Positions 51,791 through 61,600 of a stretch of 64,000 bases of DNA are shown piece after piece. Below the pieces are notes generated by a model. It was not told the DNA's origin and did not search any database. It saw only the letters and a program-made list of their open reading frames with translations. Position 1 is the first letter of the stretch. The number at the start of each line of letters is the position of its first letter. Source of the stretch: CAZUGO01 sp964619935 (lineage in GTDB: Bacteria; Planctomycetota; Phycisphaerae; UBA1845; CAIVHJ01); the NCBI GenBank assembly GCA_964619935.1, contig CAZUGO010000100.1, positions 62,001-126,000 of the forward strand, read 5' to 3'. A program made the position numbers and the translations under genes.

Positions 51791-53536
51791 ATGTCAAGGT
51801 CGGGATTTGTGGCCGTGGTCGTGTGCGTGGCGCTGCCGGCGGGCGTGCCGACCGAAGCCAGCGATCCGTCATTCTCAAACATGACCAACGCGGCGGGTGT
51901 TGCGGTGACCCATAGCATCGCCGGCGGCTTTGCCCATGACAATTACACCGGCGGTGGCACGGTCGGCGATTTCAACAATGACGGCTGGCAGGATCTGTAC
52001 GTGATCAGCGGCGGGGAGGTTCCGGTCACCCTGGAGGACCAGCCGGATCACCTGTTCATCAACAACGGCGACGGCACGTTCACCGACCGTGCGGCCGAGT
52101 GGGGTCTGACGGCCATCCACCGCGGCAAGGGCGCGTCGGTGGGCGACTTCAACAAGGATGGTTGGCTGGACCTGTACGTGACCAGCGCCGGGCCACCGGG
52201 GCCTTCGGGAGCGGCCGGGCGGCACAAGCTGTATCAGAATAACGGTGACGGCACCTTCACCGACGTGGCGGCGGCCGCAGGGGTCAACTTCACCACCCCG
52301 ACTTCGGAGGACGGTTTCGGCTCGACCTTCGGCGATTACGATCTGGACGGTGACCTGGACTTGTTCGTGGCCGGCTTTGCCACCAACAACACCGGGCTCA
52401 AGTTGTTCCGAAACAACGGCGACGGCACCTTTACGGATCAGACCAGCGACATCGACTTCGACAATCCCGACATTAATGGCTTTGCCCCGCGGTTTGCCGA
52501 CATGGACGGTGACTGGTATCCCGAACTGCTGGTGGCGTCGGACTTCGGCAGCAGCGTCTATCTGCGCAACAACACCGACGGGACCTTCGACGACGTCACG
52601 GCTTTTGCCGGCACCGGGTACGACGAGAACGGCATGGGCCAGGCTGTCGGCGACTTCGACGGCAACGGCTTCATCGATTGGTATGTCACGTCGATCTACC
52701 TCCCGAGCAATCAATGGACCGGCAACAAGTTGTACCTGAACCAGCAGCATCACAGCTACGATGAGGTTTCCGAGGCCAGCGGCGTGGCCGACGGCGGGTA
52801 CGGCTGGGGTGCGCTGGCCGTGGACTTCAACCACGACGGCCTGCTGGATATTGCGGAGACCAATGGGGATACATTCGGCATCTTTGCCGGTGAGCAAGCC
52901 TACCTCTGGATCCAGAACGGCGGCGGCACCTATGACGAGATGGCCATGACCAGCGGCTTCGTGCACACCGGCAATGGTCGCGGGATGTCCAACTTCGACT
53001 ACGACAATGACGGTGACCAGGACGTCGTGATTTTCGCGTACAACGAGCCCTTGATGCTGTTTCGCAACGACGTCGCCGGTGCTGCGGCCGACGCCAATTG
53101 GCTGCGGGTCTTTCTGGACAGCAGCGCCTCGCCCGGGCTGGCGCCCCGCGGGACCGGTGCCCGGGTGTATGCCACCGTCGGCGGCGAATCGCAGTTGCGG
53201 ATGATTACCTCCGGCGACAACTTCCTCAGTCATAGCGAGTTGTCGGCTCATTTCGGGTTGGGCTCAGCAACCGTAGTTGATGAACTTCGGGTGGACTGGC
53301 CTGACGGCAGCAGCACGATTTTGACGGATGTCGCCGCCAACCAGACGCTCACGGTGGCCTCCGGGCCGGTGATGGTGACCGGCGACCTCACCGGCGACGG
53401 GCTGGTCAATGCCAGCGACCTGGCGCAGTTGCTTGGCAGTTGGGGCGTTTGCGGCGGCTGTCCGGCCGATATCGACGGCGACGGCACCGTCACCGCTGCC
53501 GACCTGGCGATGCTGCTGGGGAACTGGACGGCCTGA
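51791..53536 (+). CDS. FG-GAP/VCBS repeat protein with UnbV domain and dockerin
   Basis: A 581-residue exported protein. AAGGAGG lies seven bases before the ATG and a signal peptide begins (VAVVVCVALPAGVPTEA). Residues 30-430 are a seven-bladed FG-GAP/VCBS propeller with calcium motifs (VGDFNNDGWQDLYV, VGDFNKDGWLDLYV, FGDYDLDGDLDLFV, VGDFDGNGFIDWYV, SNFDYDNDGDQDVV). Next is an ASPIC/UnbV domain (GTGARVYATVGGESQLRM, HFGLGSATVVDELRVDWPDG). The C-terminus has two dockerin loops (LTGDGLVNASDLAQLLGSWG and DIDGDGTVTAADLAMLLGNW). Proteins with propeller plus UnbV are abundant in planctomycetes and are taken to bind carbohydrate or protein outside the cell. The dockerin tag is the same as in two other proteins of the window. 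Confidence 0.9.
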   Translation: MSRSGFVAVVVCVALPAGVPTEASDPSFSNMTNAAGVAVTHSIAGGFAHDNYTGGGTVGDFNNDGWQDLYVISGGEVPVTLEDQPDHLFINNGDGTFTDRAAEWGLTAIHRGKGASVGDFNKDGWLDLYVTSAGPPGPSGAAGRHKLYQNNGDGTFTDVAAAAGVNFTTPTSEDGFGSTFGDYDLDGDLDLFVAGFATNNTGLKLFRNNGDGTFTDQTSDIDFDNPDINGFAPRFADMDGDWYPELLVASDFGSSVYLRNNTDGTFDDVTAFAGTGYDENGMGQAVGDFDGNGFIDWYVTSIYLPSNQWTGNKLYLNQQHHSYDEVSEASGVADGGYGWGALAVDFNHDGLLDIAETNGDTFGIFAGEQAYLWIQNGGGTYDEMAMTSGFVHTGNGRGMSNFDYDNDGDQDVVIFAYNEPLMLFRNDVAGAAADANWLRVFLDSSASPGLAPRGTGARVYATVGGESQLRMITSGDNFLSHSELSAHFGLGSATVVDELRVDWPDGSSTILTDVAANQTLTVASGPVMVTGDLTGDGLVNASDLAQLLGSWGVCGGCPADIDGDGTVTAADLAMLLGNWTA

Positions 53537-53703
53537 GCGCCGGCCCGCCCGTCGCCGGAGCGCGGGTTCGCCGCGGCGCGCCCGCTTCACACGGTTCGTC
53601 TGTGTCCATCTGATCAGCGGCTTGGTTCAATCGGGGCTCGAACGCTCACCGGTGCTCGCCGGACCTTGTACCGGCTGCGTTGCTGCGCGGCACGGATTCA
53701 GGT

Positions 53704-55557
53704 ATGGTGCCGTCCATGGCCGCGTCCGATTCCCCTGTTGCCATCAACGTTCGGCGCCGGATCGTCAGGTTCCTCTCAAAGCTGGGTTTCCGCGAAGAGT
53801 ACTTCTTGACCGTGATGGCGATGGTCATCGGTGTGGCCACCGGCTGTGGTGCGTCCGGATTCTATTACCTGATTGAGTATGCCAACGTCCTGTGCTACGG
53901 CCACGGCGATCAGTCCGGAGGGCTGTTTGAAGGTCGCTTGTGGATGTTGGTGGTTTTGCCGGCTACCGGAGCGCTGGCCGTCGGTTTCTTGACTTACACC
54001 TGGGCCCGCGAGGCCCGGGGTCACGGTGTGCCGGAGGTCATGGATGCCATCGTTCGCAAGGACGGCGTCATTCGGGCGCGGGTGGCTCTGATCAAGGCGG
54101 TGGCCAGCGCCCTGACCATTGGTTCGGGCGGCTCGGCGGGAACGGAGGGCCCGATCATCCAGATCGGCGCGGCCATCGGCAGCGGGTTCGGCCAGTGGCT
54201 CAAGGTTCACCGCCGCCAGATGTGCGTGCTGGTGGCCTGCGGTGCGGCGGCCGGCATCGCTTCCATTTTCAACGCCCCGATTGCCGGTGTGCTGTTTGCC
54301 CTGGAGATTTTTTTGCGGGACTTTTCGTTCCGGGCCTTCTCTCCGGTGGTTTTTTCCAGTGTGCTCAGTCTGTCGACGACCCACTTCCTGCAGGCCAAGC
54401 TGGCGCCCGACGCCGAAATCGACACTGCCATCTTCATGGTGCAACGGGTGGGTTACCAATTCATCGGTACCGAGCTGTTCTATTACCTGGTGCTCGGCGG
54501 CCTCTGTGCCTTGGCCGGCGTGTTGTTCGTGCGGATGCTGTACTGGTCCGAGGATCTGTTTGACGGCATCAAGCTGTATCCGCCGCTGAAGCCGTTTCTG
54601 GGGGCCATCGGGTTGGGCGTCACCGCGGTGTTGTACTGCCTGCTGACCGGCCACACCGTGCGGCCGGTCTTCTACGGCAACGGCTACCCGATGATCGAGG
54701 TGGCGGTCTCCGATGCCCTGCTCGAGTTTCGGGGGTACGCCGGAATCGCCTTGCTGTTGTTGTTCCTGATTCTCAAGTTGCTGGCCACCTGTTTGACCTT
54801 GGGCTCCGGCGGTTCGGGCGGTGTGTTTGCGCCCTCGCTGTTCGTGGGCGCGATGGTCGGTGGGGCCTTTGGCCTGGCGCTGCGGGAGGTCGGGTTGATC
54901 GAAGACAACAGCGTGTCGGCCTACGCTCTGGTGGGAATGGCCGCAACGGTGGCGGCCACGACGCATGCCTCGCTGGCCGCCATCGTAATCTTGTTCGAAA
55001 TGACCCGCGACTACAAGGTAGTCCTGCCGATCATGTTTGCGGCCATGGTGGCCACCACCGGGGCCAAGATGTTGCTGGCCGACAGCATTTATACGTTGAA
55101 GCTGCGGCGGCGCGGCGTCCGCCTGGGGACCCTGGCGGACCTGACCATTCTGCGGCGGCTGAGCGCTTCCGATGTACCGGTGCACCCGGCCGCCCGGGTA
55201 CAACCGGAGGATCCGTTGCAACGGCTGATCGATCTGGCCGGCGAGACCGAGTCGGCTGACTTCGTGGTGGTCGACGATCAGGGTGGCTACCTGGGCATGG
55301 TCATGTCCCAGGACATCCGCACGGCTCTGCTGCAGCCGGAAGCCGTGCCGCTGCTGCTGGTCGGAGAACTGCTGCGACCCGAAGTGCCGGTGGTCTACCC
55401 CCAGGAGTCGCTGGACAGCGTCCTGGACAAATTCACCCGCAGCGACTGCGCCACCCTGCCAATCGCCAAGATCGACGACGAGGAAGAGATCGAGGGCTTG
55501 ATCAGCCGGCACGGCGTCATGGCCATGTACCGCCGAGCGCTGGATCAATCGGTCTAA
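53704..55557 (+). CDS. ClC-family chloride channel/transporter with CBS domains
   Basis: A 617-residue membrane protein with the ClC signatures: ARGHGVPEVMDA (near residue 110), GSGGSAGTEGPIIQIGAA with the gating Glu in GTEGP, and GSGGSGGVFAPSLFVGAMVG late in the membrane part. About 18 hydrophobic helices are visible. The C-terminal 130 residues hold two CBS domains (VHPAARVQPEDPLQRLIDL; VPVVYPQESLDSVLDKF) that usually bind adenine nucleotides and adjust transport. The start is the ATG at 53704 (next ATG at 53716). Whether it is a channel or a proton-coupled exchanger cannot be settled; the internal Glu of exchangers lies in a region I cannot align with certainty. Confidence 0.95.
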   Translation: MVPSMAASDSPVAINVRRRIVRFLSKLGFREEYFLTVMAMVIGVATGCGASGFYYLIEYANVLCYGHGDQSGGLFEGRLWMLVVLPATGALAVGFLTYTWAREARGHGVPEVMDAIVRKDGVIRARVALIKAVASALTIGSGGSAGTEGPIIQIGAAIGSGFGQWLKVHRRQMCVLVACGAAAGIASIFNAPIAGVLFALEIFLRDFSFRAFSPVVFSSVLSLSTTHFLQAKLAPDAEIDTAIFMVQRVGYQFIGTELFYYLVLGGLCALAGVLFVRMLYWSEDLFDGIKLYPPLKPFLGAIGLGVTAVLYCLLTGHTVRPVFYGNGYPMIEVAVSDALLEFRGYAGIALLLLFLILKLLATCLTLGSGGSGGVFAPSLFVGAMVGGAFGLALREVGLIEDNSVSAYALVGMAATVAATTHASLAAIVILFEMTRDYKVVLPIMFAAMVATTGAKMLLADSIYTLKLRRRGVRLGTLADLTILRRLSASDVPVHPAARVQPEDPLQRLIDLAGETESADFVVVDDQGGYLGMVMSQDIRTALLQPEAVPLLLVGELLRPEVPVVYPQESLDSVLDKFTRSDCATLPIAKIDDEEEIEGLISRHGVMAMYRRALDQSV

Positions 55558-55880
55558 CGGCTGGGAGCCGCCGATGCCCTGCTGCAGTCGGAATTGGGAC
55601 AATGGATGCGTCGTACTCGCCGAAGGGAACGAGTCCCAAGCACCAATGTCTTGAGGGAGGCGAGTCATGGCGAACCCAAGTAGGATGGCTACACTCAGGA
55701 ACAGGAAGGAGCGATTCAGCGCGCGCTTCCACCACCTCACCCATACGGTCTAAAAAAAAAGTTAAAAACGGTGTGACTCGTCCCGAGCCGCGGTCTATCC
55801 TGAGTTGCATGCTCGCGGTGTTGCGATGACCTGCCGCCCGCCTTGGCGGGCTTCCTTCCTCCAGCCCCGAAAGGACCGAC
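55558..55880. other. Noncoding stretch with A-tracts and a hairpin before the dehydrogenase
   Basis: About 320 bp. It holds a run of nine A and a second A5 tract near 55751-55770, unusual for this GC-rich DNA, and a perfect hairpin GCCCGCC-TT-GGCGGGC near 55838-55853 followed by TTCCTTCC, which could be a weak terminator or leader attenuator just before the AAGGA ribosome site of the next gene. No gene is supported. Confidence 0.4.
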
Positions 55881-57203
55881 ATGCCCAACTGCATCCCCAG
55901 ACGTGGCGCCGGTGCGGCAGTGCAGCGAACACCCAGCGGAGTCACCGTGACGGCGATGCCGCTTGAACGCCTACAGCCGGGCACTTTGGAAGTCCTGGTC
56001 GAGATCTTGACCGCAGCGCTCTGCGCGGCGGATGTGCGCTCCCTGGGGGGCGGCAAGCTGGTCAAGAACGCGCCGAAGGCAGTCACGCTTGGACATGAGG
56101 CCGTGGGCCGGGTTGTTAAGGTTGGCCGCAACTCCACGATCCCGGTTGGGGCAACGGTGGTAATTCAACCCCACATAGTACCCCCGGGTCAGCGAGGGTC
56201 CAGAGCATACACCCAGGGCGACATCTTCCGCCTTCAGACCCTCCATGCCGGGATGGACGTGGACGGCTGCTTAGCAACCCATGTGCTCTGGCCGGCGGAG
56301 CACCTGCGTGTCATCCCACAAGCGACCTTTGCCAAGGTCGAGTCGCGCGTCCGGAACCGCCGCGTCCATCCCACGGCAGTCCTCGCAGAGGTCGAGCACG
56401 TGGCCTGTGTACATACAGCATTCGACCTGGCCAGGCGGGCCGAGAAACGATTGCACGGCAAGGCCTACCGCCGCCTGTGCAACGGAGGCGGAAAGATCTG
56501 TATTTGGGGCGGTGGATGGATGGGCTGGCTCTGGTTCATCCTCATGCGACAGCGCTTGCCGAACGCAGAGATCTGGCTTCGGGACCCGGATGAAGGTCGC
56601 CGGGCCCAGTTCCGTCAGATGGCATCGGAAGTGTTCGGAGTGGCGCCGGCCATCCTGCACCCTAACGAATCCGGTTCCCGCTTGAAGTTCGACTGGGGGG
56701 TTCTTTGGACCAGTGCGCGCACCGCGCTGCCTGAACTGTTCCAGTTCGCCCGGCCGGGAGGCCACATCATCCTGGCCTCCGGCATCGACGGGGGGGCAGT
56801 CGACGTCCCATTGTGCCCGGCGGACGTGGCTGATTGCGAGTGCATTCACCGCAACGGGCTGAACTACAGGCTGTACCGCACGGCGGCGTGCGATTCGAGA
56901 GATACCGTGATCGTCAGTGGAACGTCGGGCTACAGCCTGCACTGCTTTGATCAGGCCATTCGCCAGCTGCCAAAGTTTGCCGATTGCATGGCAGCCGGCA
57001 TGACCGGCGTCGTGTCAGGCGACCTGTTTTCGTCGGTGCTCAGTCCACTCCGCCACGATGTCCCCGGCTTTGCGACTCCCGATGGTCGCCCCGTGTTGCC
57101 AGTGCTGCTCGCCGAGAACTGGCTTGGTCGCAGGTCCCACCTGAAAATCGTAGTCCACCCCAACGGCAACCTTCACGGGAGCCATGATGGAGAGCTGCCC
57201 TGA
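55881..57203 (+). CDS. Medium-chain dehydrogenase-like protein
   Basis: A 440-residue MDR-family protein. AAGGA lies eight bases before the ATG. The N-terminal GroES-like part has LTAALCAADVRSLGGG and VTLGHEAVGRVVKVG, giving the usual catalytic-zinc Cys and the GHE motif. There is no four-cysteine structural zinc lobe. The Rossmann motif is ICIWGGGWMGWLWFI (near residue 215). Two inserts make it about 80 residues longer than typical. The substrate is unknown. It is coupled with the HAD phosphatase gene that follows (overlap of stop and start). Its codon use and the A-tract leader look somewhat different from the surroundings, compatible with acquisition of the pair, but this was not measured. 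Confidence 0.75.
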   Translation: MPNCIPRRGAGAAVQRTPSGVTVTAMPLERLQPGTLEVLVEILTAALCAADVRSLGGGKLVKNAPKAVTLGHEAVGRVVKVGRNSTIPVGATVVIQPHIVPPGQRGSRAYTQGDIFRLQTLHAGMDVDGCLATHVLWPAEHLRVIPQATFAKVESRVRNRRVHPTAVLAEVEHVACVHTAFDLARRAEKRLHGKAYRRLCNGGGKICIWGGGWMGWLWFILMRQRLPNAEIWLRDPDEGRRAQFRQMASEVFGVAPAILHPNESGSRLKFDWGVLWTSARTALPELFQFARPGGHIILASGIDGGAVDVPLCPADVADCECIHRNGLNYRLYRTAACDSRDTVIVSGTSGYSLHCFDQAIRQLPKFADCMAAGMTGVVSGDLFSSVLSPLRHDVPGFATPDGRPVLPVLLAENWLGRRSHLKIVVHPNGNLHGSHDGELP

Positions 57204-57907
57204 AACCATTTCTCACCATTTTCGACTTGGATGGAACGCTGGTCGATAGCCTCGCGGGTATCGTTGCCGCGGTCAATGAGGTGCGGGCCATCATGGGCCT
57301 AGAGCCGATCGATCGGTCGGAGGTGCGTTCTTACATGGGCGTCGCTCTTCCGGAGTTCATCGCCCGCTTCACCACTCGTTGCGTTGATTCGCCCCCTGCC
57401 AATGGGGCGGTGGACCGGGCTGTACGGCTCTATCCTATGATCTATCGCCAGATGGCGGCTATCGCCGTGCAGCCATACGAAGGTGTGTTCGACGTCCTGC
57501 AGTACCTGCGAGATTTGGGCATTGGGCTCGCGGTATGCACAAACAAGGCTACGGACTTGGCCAAGGTGACCTTGGCGGGCTGCGGATTACATCAGTACTT
57601 TCGCGCTGAGCATGTCCTTGGGGCGGATGCATTACCCAAGTGCAAACCGGATCCGACTCCATTGCTGGCGCTCATGGACGCATTTGGCGTCCCGCCACAA
57701 GAGACCTGGATGATCGGGGACTCCGATAGTGATATGCAGGCAGCTCACGCTGCAAAGTGCACTGCGATCGCATGTGGCTACGGCTATGGCGAAGCCACTG
57801 CCCATGGGCCTGCGGCGGTGATCTCTAAGCCTGTGGAGCTCATTCCTCTGGTCGTAATCCGGCTCGGATTGACGCAGACTGCCATGATGCAACACAATAC
57901 CAATTGA
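57200..57907 (+). CDS. HAD-superfamily phosphatase (phosphoglycolate phosphatase-like)
   Basis: A protein of about 235 residues. The catalytic motif I is LTIFDLDGTLVDS, motif II AVCTNKATDL, motif III Lys in LPKCKPDPTPLL, and motif IV WMIGDSDSDMQAA, all intact, with an alpha-helical cap (Gph/PGP type). No ATG, GTG or TTG precedes motif I in frame; the only useful start is CTG at 57200, eight bases after GGAGAG and overlapping the dehydrogenase stop (CTGA). A TTG at 57227 would remove the nucleophile Asp. So a CTG start with translational coupling is the best reading. The substrate may be phosphoglycolate or a sugar phosphate made or used with the dehydrogenase. Confidence 0.85.
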   Translation: MKPFLTIFDLDGTLVDSLAGIVAAVNEVRAIMGLEPIDRSEVRSYMGVALPEFIARFTTRCVDSPPANGAVDRAVRLYPMIYRQMAAIAVQPYEGVFDVLQYLRDLGIGLAVCTNKATDLAKVTLAGCGLHQYFRAEHVLGADALPKCKPDPTPLLALMDAFGVPPQETWMIGDSDSDMQAAHAAKCTAIACGYGYGEATAHGPAAVISKPVELIPLVVIRLGLTQTAMMQHNTN

Positions 57908-57963
57908 CCAGGACAGGCCCAGAAGAAGACCCGCCAACTCTCGAATCCTACTCAGCCGTCTCT

Positions 57964-58035
57964 TGCCAACAGGATTTAGACAACGATAACTCAGGGGATG
58001 CTGCTGACTTGGCCCACTCCTGGGGCTTTGGGGGC
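57964..58035 (+). pseudogene. Dockerin-like remnant
   Basis: In one plus-strand frame the DNA reads CQQDLDNDNSGDAADLAHSW then GFGG. This matches the window's dockerin tags (C-P-x-DLNGD-x-x-V-NAADLALLLGSWG) with the LLLG part deleted. It stands alone, with no signal peptide or upstream domain, and the frame around it has no other motif. It is probably the worn-out 3' end of a lost dockerin gene. Confidence 0.45.
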
Positions 58036-58150
58036 CTTGCAAGCCATAGCGCATGGCATACCCTCGAACGGCATTTGCTTGAAGATGAGGAGCCACCCTC
58101 CTGCACCTGCGACCCCGGGAAGCCCGGGTCCGCCGGGATTCAGAATAGAT

Positions 58151-58282
58151 GGTACCACCATTTGTAGCAAACGGTATCTTCGTTTATGCCAAACGGTATC
58201 ACCATTTGATCCATCTGGTGATACCATTTGCGTAAAACGGTACCACCATTTGCATGTTCTCGTGGTACCATTTTGGAAGAAC
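58151..58282. repeat. 22-bp tandem repeat array (GGTA class, copy 2)
   Basis: Six units, each exactly 22 bp, begin at 58151, 58173, 58195, 58217, 58239 and 58261. Five of the six begin GGTA or GGTG. Unit starts read GGTACCACCATTTG, GGTATCTTCGTTTATG, GGTATCACCATTTG, GGTGATACCATTTG, GGTACCACCATTTG. Most end in AAAC or similar. The array is AT-rich in GC-rich surroundings, and includes inverted pieces (GGTATCACC and GGTGATACC). It has the same unit length and GGTA start as the array at 22575-22732, and again lies between convergent genes. Confidence 0.85.
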
Positions 58283-58325
58283 CCCATGCTGGAGCCGGAA
58301 GCAGGAAGTGGGGCTGGAGGTCTCA

Positions 58326-58546
58326 GATCGCCCGGCGGGTCGCGGCTGCGGGTCAGGGATCCTGGTGCTGCGCCGGGGGATCGCTTGTGGGTGGGCGGGT
58401 GGGTCCAGTAACCCCGCGTGAGCGGGTTGTGGGTGCGGGGCCCCCAGGAAGCTCGGATCGCCGTCGGGTTGCGGATGCGGGTGGGGATCCCGGTGCTGCG
58501 CTGGGTGAGCGCTTGCGGGTGGGGTCCAGTAGCCCCGCGTGGGCTG
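58326..58546. repeat. Imperfect direct duplication of about 100 bp
   Basis: Two related segments, about 58326-58425 and 58456-58546, share GATCGCC, GGTGCTGCGC, GAGCGCTTG/GATCGCTTG, GGGTCCAGTA and CCCCGCGTG in the same order. Spacing between matching parts shrinks from 130 to 121 bp, so small deletions have accumulated. No coding frame is kept in both. Confidence 0.65.
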
Positions 58547-58571
58547 GCTTGGTGATTGGGGTACGGGGCGC

Positions 58572-58610
58572 AAAAAGCCGGCGGCCGGCACGGGGCCGAC
58601 CGCCGGAGGC
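58572..58610 (-). terminator. rpoC: Rho-independent terminator of the rpoC operon
   Basis: On the minus strand, the stem CCGGCGGTCGGC / GCCGGCCGCCGG with loop CCCGT is followed by CTTTTT. It lies 23 bp after the rpoC stop codon. It is the expected end of the rpoB-rpoC transcript. Confidence 0.85.
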
Positions 58611-58632
58611 AATCATGCGGTGATGGACGCGG

Positions 58633-61600
58633 TCAGGAGCCCGACGGGCTGGTCTTGTGCCGCGTAGGAATGGGCGGCAGCAGCGAGGACACGGTCGCGG
58701 CCAGCTCCGCCGAGATGATGGATCGTGGATCGACGCTGGCCTGGATGCCCGGCAGTGCGTGCTCTGCGACCGTGCTGCCCAGGGCGGTTTCCAGTTCCTC
58801 CACTTCCGTGGGGAGATCTTCCTTGATCGGCACCGGCTCTCCGACGGTCTTGATTCGCAGGTCGAGGTAGGGCTTGAAGGCCGTACCTGCGGGAATCAGG
58901 TGTCCGAGGATGACGTTTTCCTTGAGGCCTCGAAGCTGGTCGACCATCCCGGCCAGGGCGGCCTCGGTCAGCACCTTGGTGGTCTCCTGGAAGGAAGCGG
59001 CGCTGATGAACGAGTCGCTCTGCAGGCTGGCCTTGGTGATGCCCAGCAGCAGGGTCCGGGCGGTCGCCGGCTTGGGTTTGCGGCCTTTGGCCGGGGCCCC
59101 GCCTTCCTCCTCGACGGCGTCGTTGATTTCGGACAGCTCGGCCTTGGACAGCACCTGCTCCTTGTGCAACTCGGAATCGCCGGGATCGCTGATTCGCACG
59201 CTCTTGGCCAGCCGATCGTTCTCGGCGCGGAAGGAGAACTTATCGACCACCTCGCCCGGCAGGAAGCGGCTGTCGCCGGGGGTGTCGACCTTCACCTTGC
59301 GGAGCATCTGGGACACGATGACCTCGACGTGCTTGTCGTTGATCCCGACGTTCTGGGCCTGGTAGACGGCCTGGGTCTCGGCCAGCAGGTAGTGGAACAG
59401 GGCATCTTCGCCGCGAATCCGCAGGATGTCGTGGGGGATCAGCGGTCCTTCGATCAGCGGGTCGCCGGCCGAGACGTAGTCACCGGCGTGGACCAGCAAC
59501 TGTTTGTCCTGCGGGACATGGTGTTCCTTTTCGATGCCGGATTCGCTGCGGATCACGATGGTCATTTTGCCGCGGCGCTTGTCGGCCCGAATCTCCACGG
59601 TGCCGGAGATTTCGGCCATGATCGCCGGTTCCTTGGGCTTGCGGGCTTCGAAGATCTCGGTGACCCGCGGCAGACCGCCGGTGATGTCCTGGGTCCCGGC
59701 CATGGCTCGTGGCTGGCGGGCCAGCAACGCACCCGGCACGATTTCCTGACCCTCGACGACCTCGATGCGCGCCTTGGCCGGCAGGTAGTGGTAGTCGAGC
59801 ACGGCGCCGTTCTTGTCCTCAATGATGATCTGGGGATGTTTGTCGCCCTTGTGCTCGATGACCACGTACTTGGCACCGGCCCGATCCTGTTCCAGGCGGA
59901 CGGTCTCGGCCTCGGCGATGTCCTGGAACCGGACGAAGCCGCCGACCTCGGCGAGAATCGGGGTCAGGTGCGGGTCCCATTGCACCAAGGCGCTGTTGTC
60001 CTTGACCTTCTGGCCTTCCTTGGCCAGCACTTCGCTGCCGTAGGCGACCTTGTAGCGTTCCAGCTCGCGGCCCTTGTCGTCATTGATGGCGATTTCGCCG
60101 TTGCGCTTCAGGGCGATCAGGCGGCTCTTGCCCGATTCCGGATCGGGGACCGCCACGACGTTGAGGTTGTGGTAGGCCACCACGCCGGGCTGGGCGTTGA
60201 AGGTCTGGTTTTCGAGCACGCTGTGCGAGGCCACGCCGCCGGTGTGGAAGGTCCGCATGGTCAACTGGGTGCCGGGTTCGCCGATGGACTGGGCGGCGAT
60301 GATGCCCACCGCCATGCCTTCCTCGACCAGGTGGCCGGTGGACATGTCCAGGCCGTAGCAACGGGCGCACAGCCCCAACGGGCTCTCGCAGGTCAGCGGG
60401 CTGCGGATGCGGATGGTATCCAGCCCCAGTTCTTCGATGCGGTTGGCGATGGTGCGGCTGATGATCTGGTTTTCGGCCACGATCATCTCGTCGGTGATCG
60501 GGTTGCGGATCGGATCGCGGGCGGTCCGCCCGATGATCTGGTCGCGCAGCGGGATCTCGATTTCCTCGCCCTTGTAGACCGCCCCCTTGGTGATGCCCTG
60601 GATGGTGCCGCACTCCACCTCAGTGACGATGACGTTCTGGGCCACGTCGGCGAGCTTGCGGGTCAGGTAGCCCGAATCGGCGGTCTTCAGGGCCGTATCG
60701 GCCAGGCCTTTGCGGGCGCCGTGGGTTGAGCTGAAGTACTCCAGCACCGACAGGCCTTCGCGGAAATTGGACTTGATCGGGGTCTCGATGATCTCGCCGG
60801 ACGGCTTGGCCATCAGGGCCCGCATGCCGGCCAACTGGCGGATTTGATCGACCGATCCGCGGGCGCCCGAGTCGATCATCAGAAAGATCGGGTTGATGTA
60901 ATGGGTTCGGTTGGGATCATCCGCCCCGACGTAGTTGCCCTCGGCGTCACGGAAGTCGGCCTGGAGTTCCTTGACCATGTCTTCGGTGACCAACTCGCGG
61001 GCATGGATCCAGACGTCGATCAATTGGTTGTAGCGCTCCAGTTCGGTGAGGGCGCCCTGCTGGAAGCCTTTCTCCACGCGGTCGACCTTCTTCTGGGCGG
61101 CGGCAATGATCTTGGTCTTGTTCTTGGGGACGCGCATGTCGGTCACACCGAAGGACAGACCCGCCAGCGTGCTGCAACGGAACCCGAGGTCCTTGATGCG
61201 GTCCAGCAGGTCGATGGTTTCGGCCCGGCCAAGCTGGACGTGGCAGTCGGCGATGACCCGCGAGGAGCCCCGCCCGGACAGCGGGTAGTTGTAGAACGGC
61301 ATGGCCGCGGGCAGGCTCTCGTTGAACAGCAGCCGGCCGATGGTGGTGGTGACCAACCGGTTGGCGGGCAGTTCCTGCGGATCCTCCTTGTGTCCCAACA
61401 CCATGTGCGTGCGGCGCAAGCGCACCCGCAGGCGATCGTGGATGCCGATGTGACCCAGATCGTAGGCCATCAGGGCCTCGTGCGGGTGGTGAAACCGCGG
61501 AATGTCCTGTTCTTGCTGTTCGACGCCCAGTTTCTCGAAGGTCAGGTAGAAAATGCCCAGCACGATGTCCTGGGTGGGGGTCATGATCGGCGATCCGCTG

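Noticed and set aside
53776..55740. Long antisense frame over the ClC gene
   Set aside because: Rich in Gln, His and Arg with no domain; the sense frame is an unambiguous ClC protein.
58151..58282. The 22-bp array as a CRISPR or as coding repeats
   Set aside because: No spacers between units; 22 is not divisible by three and every frame meets stops.
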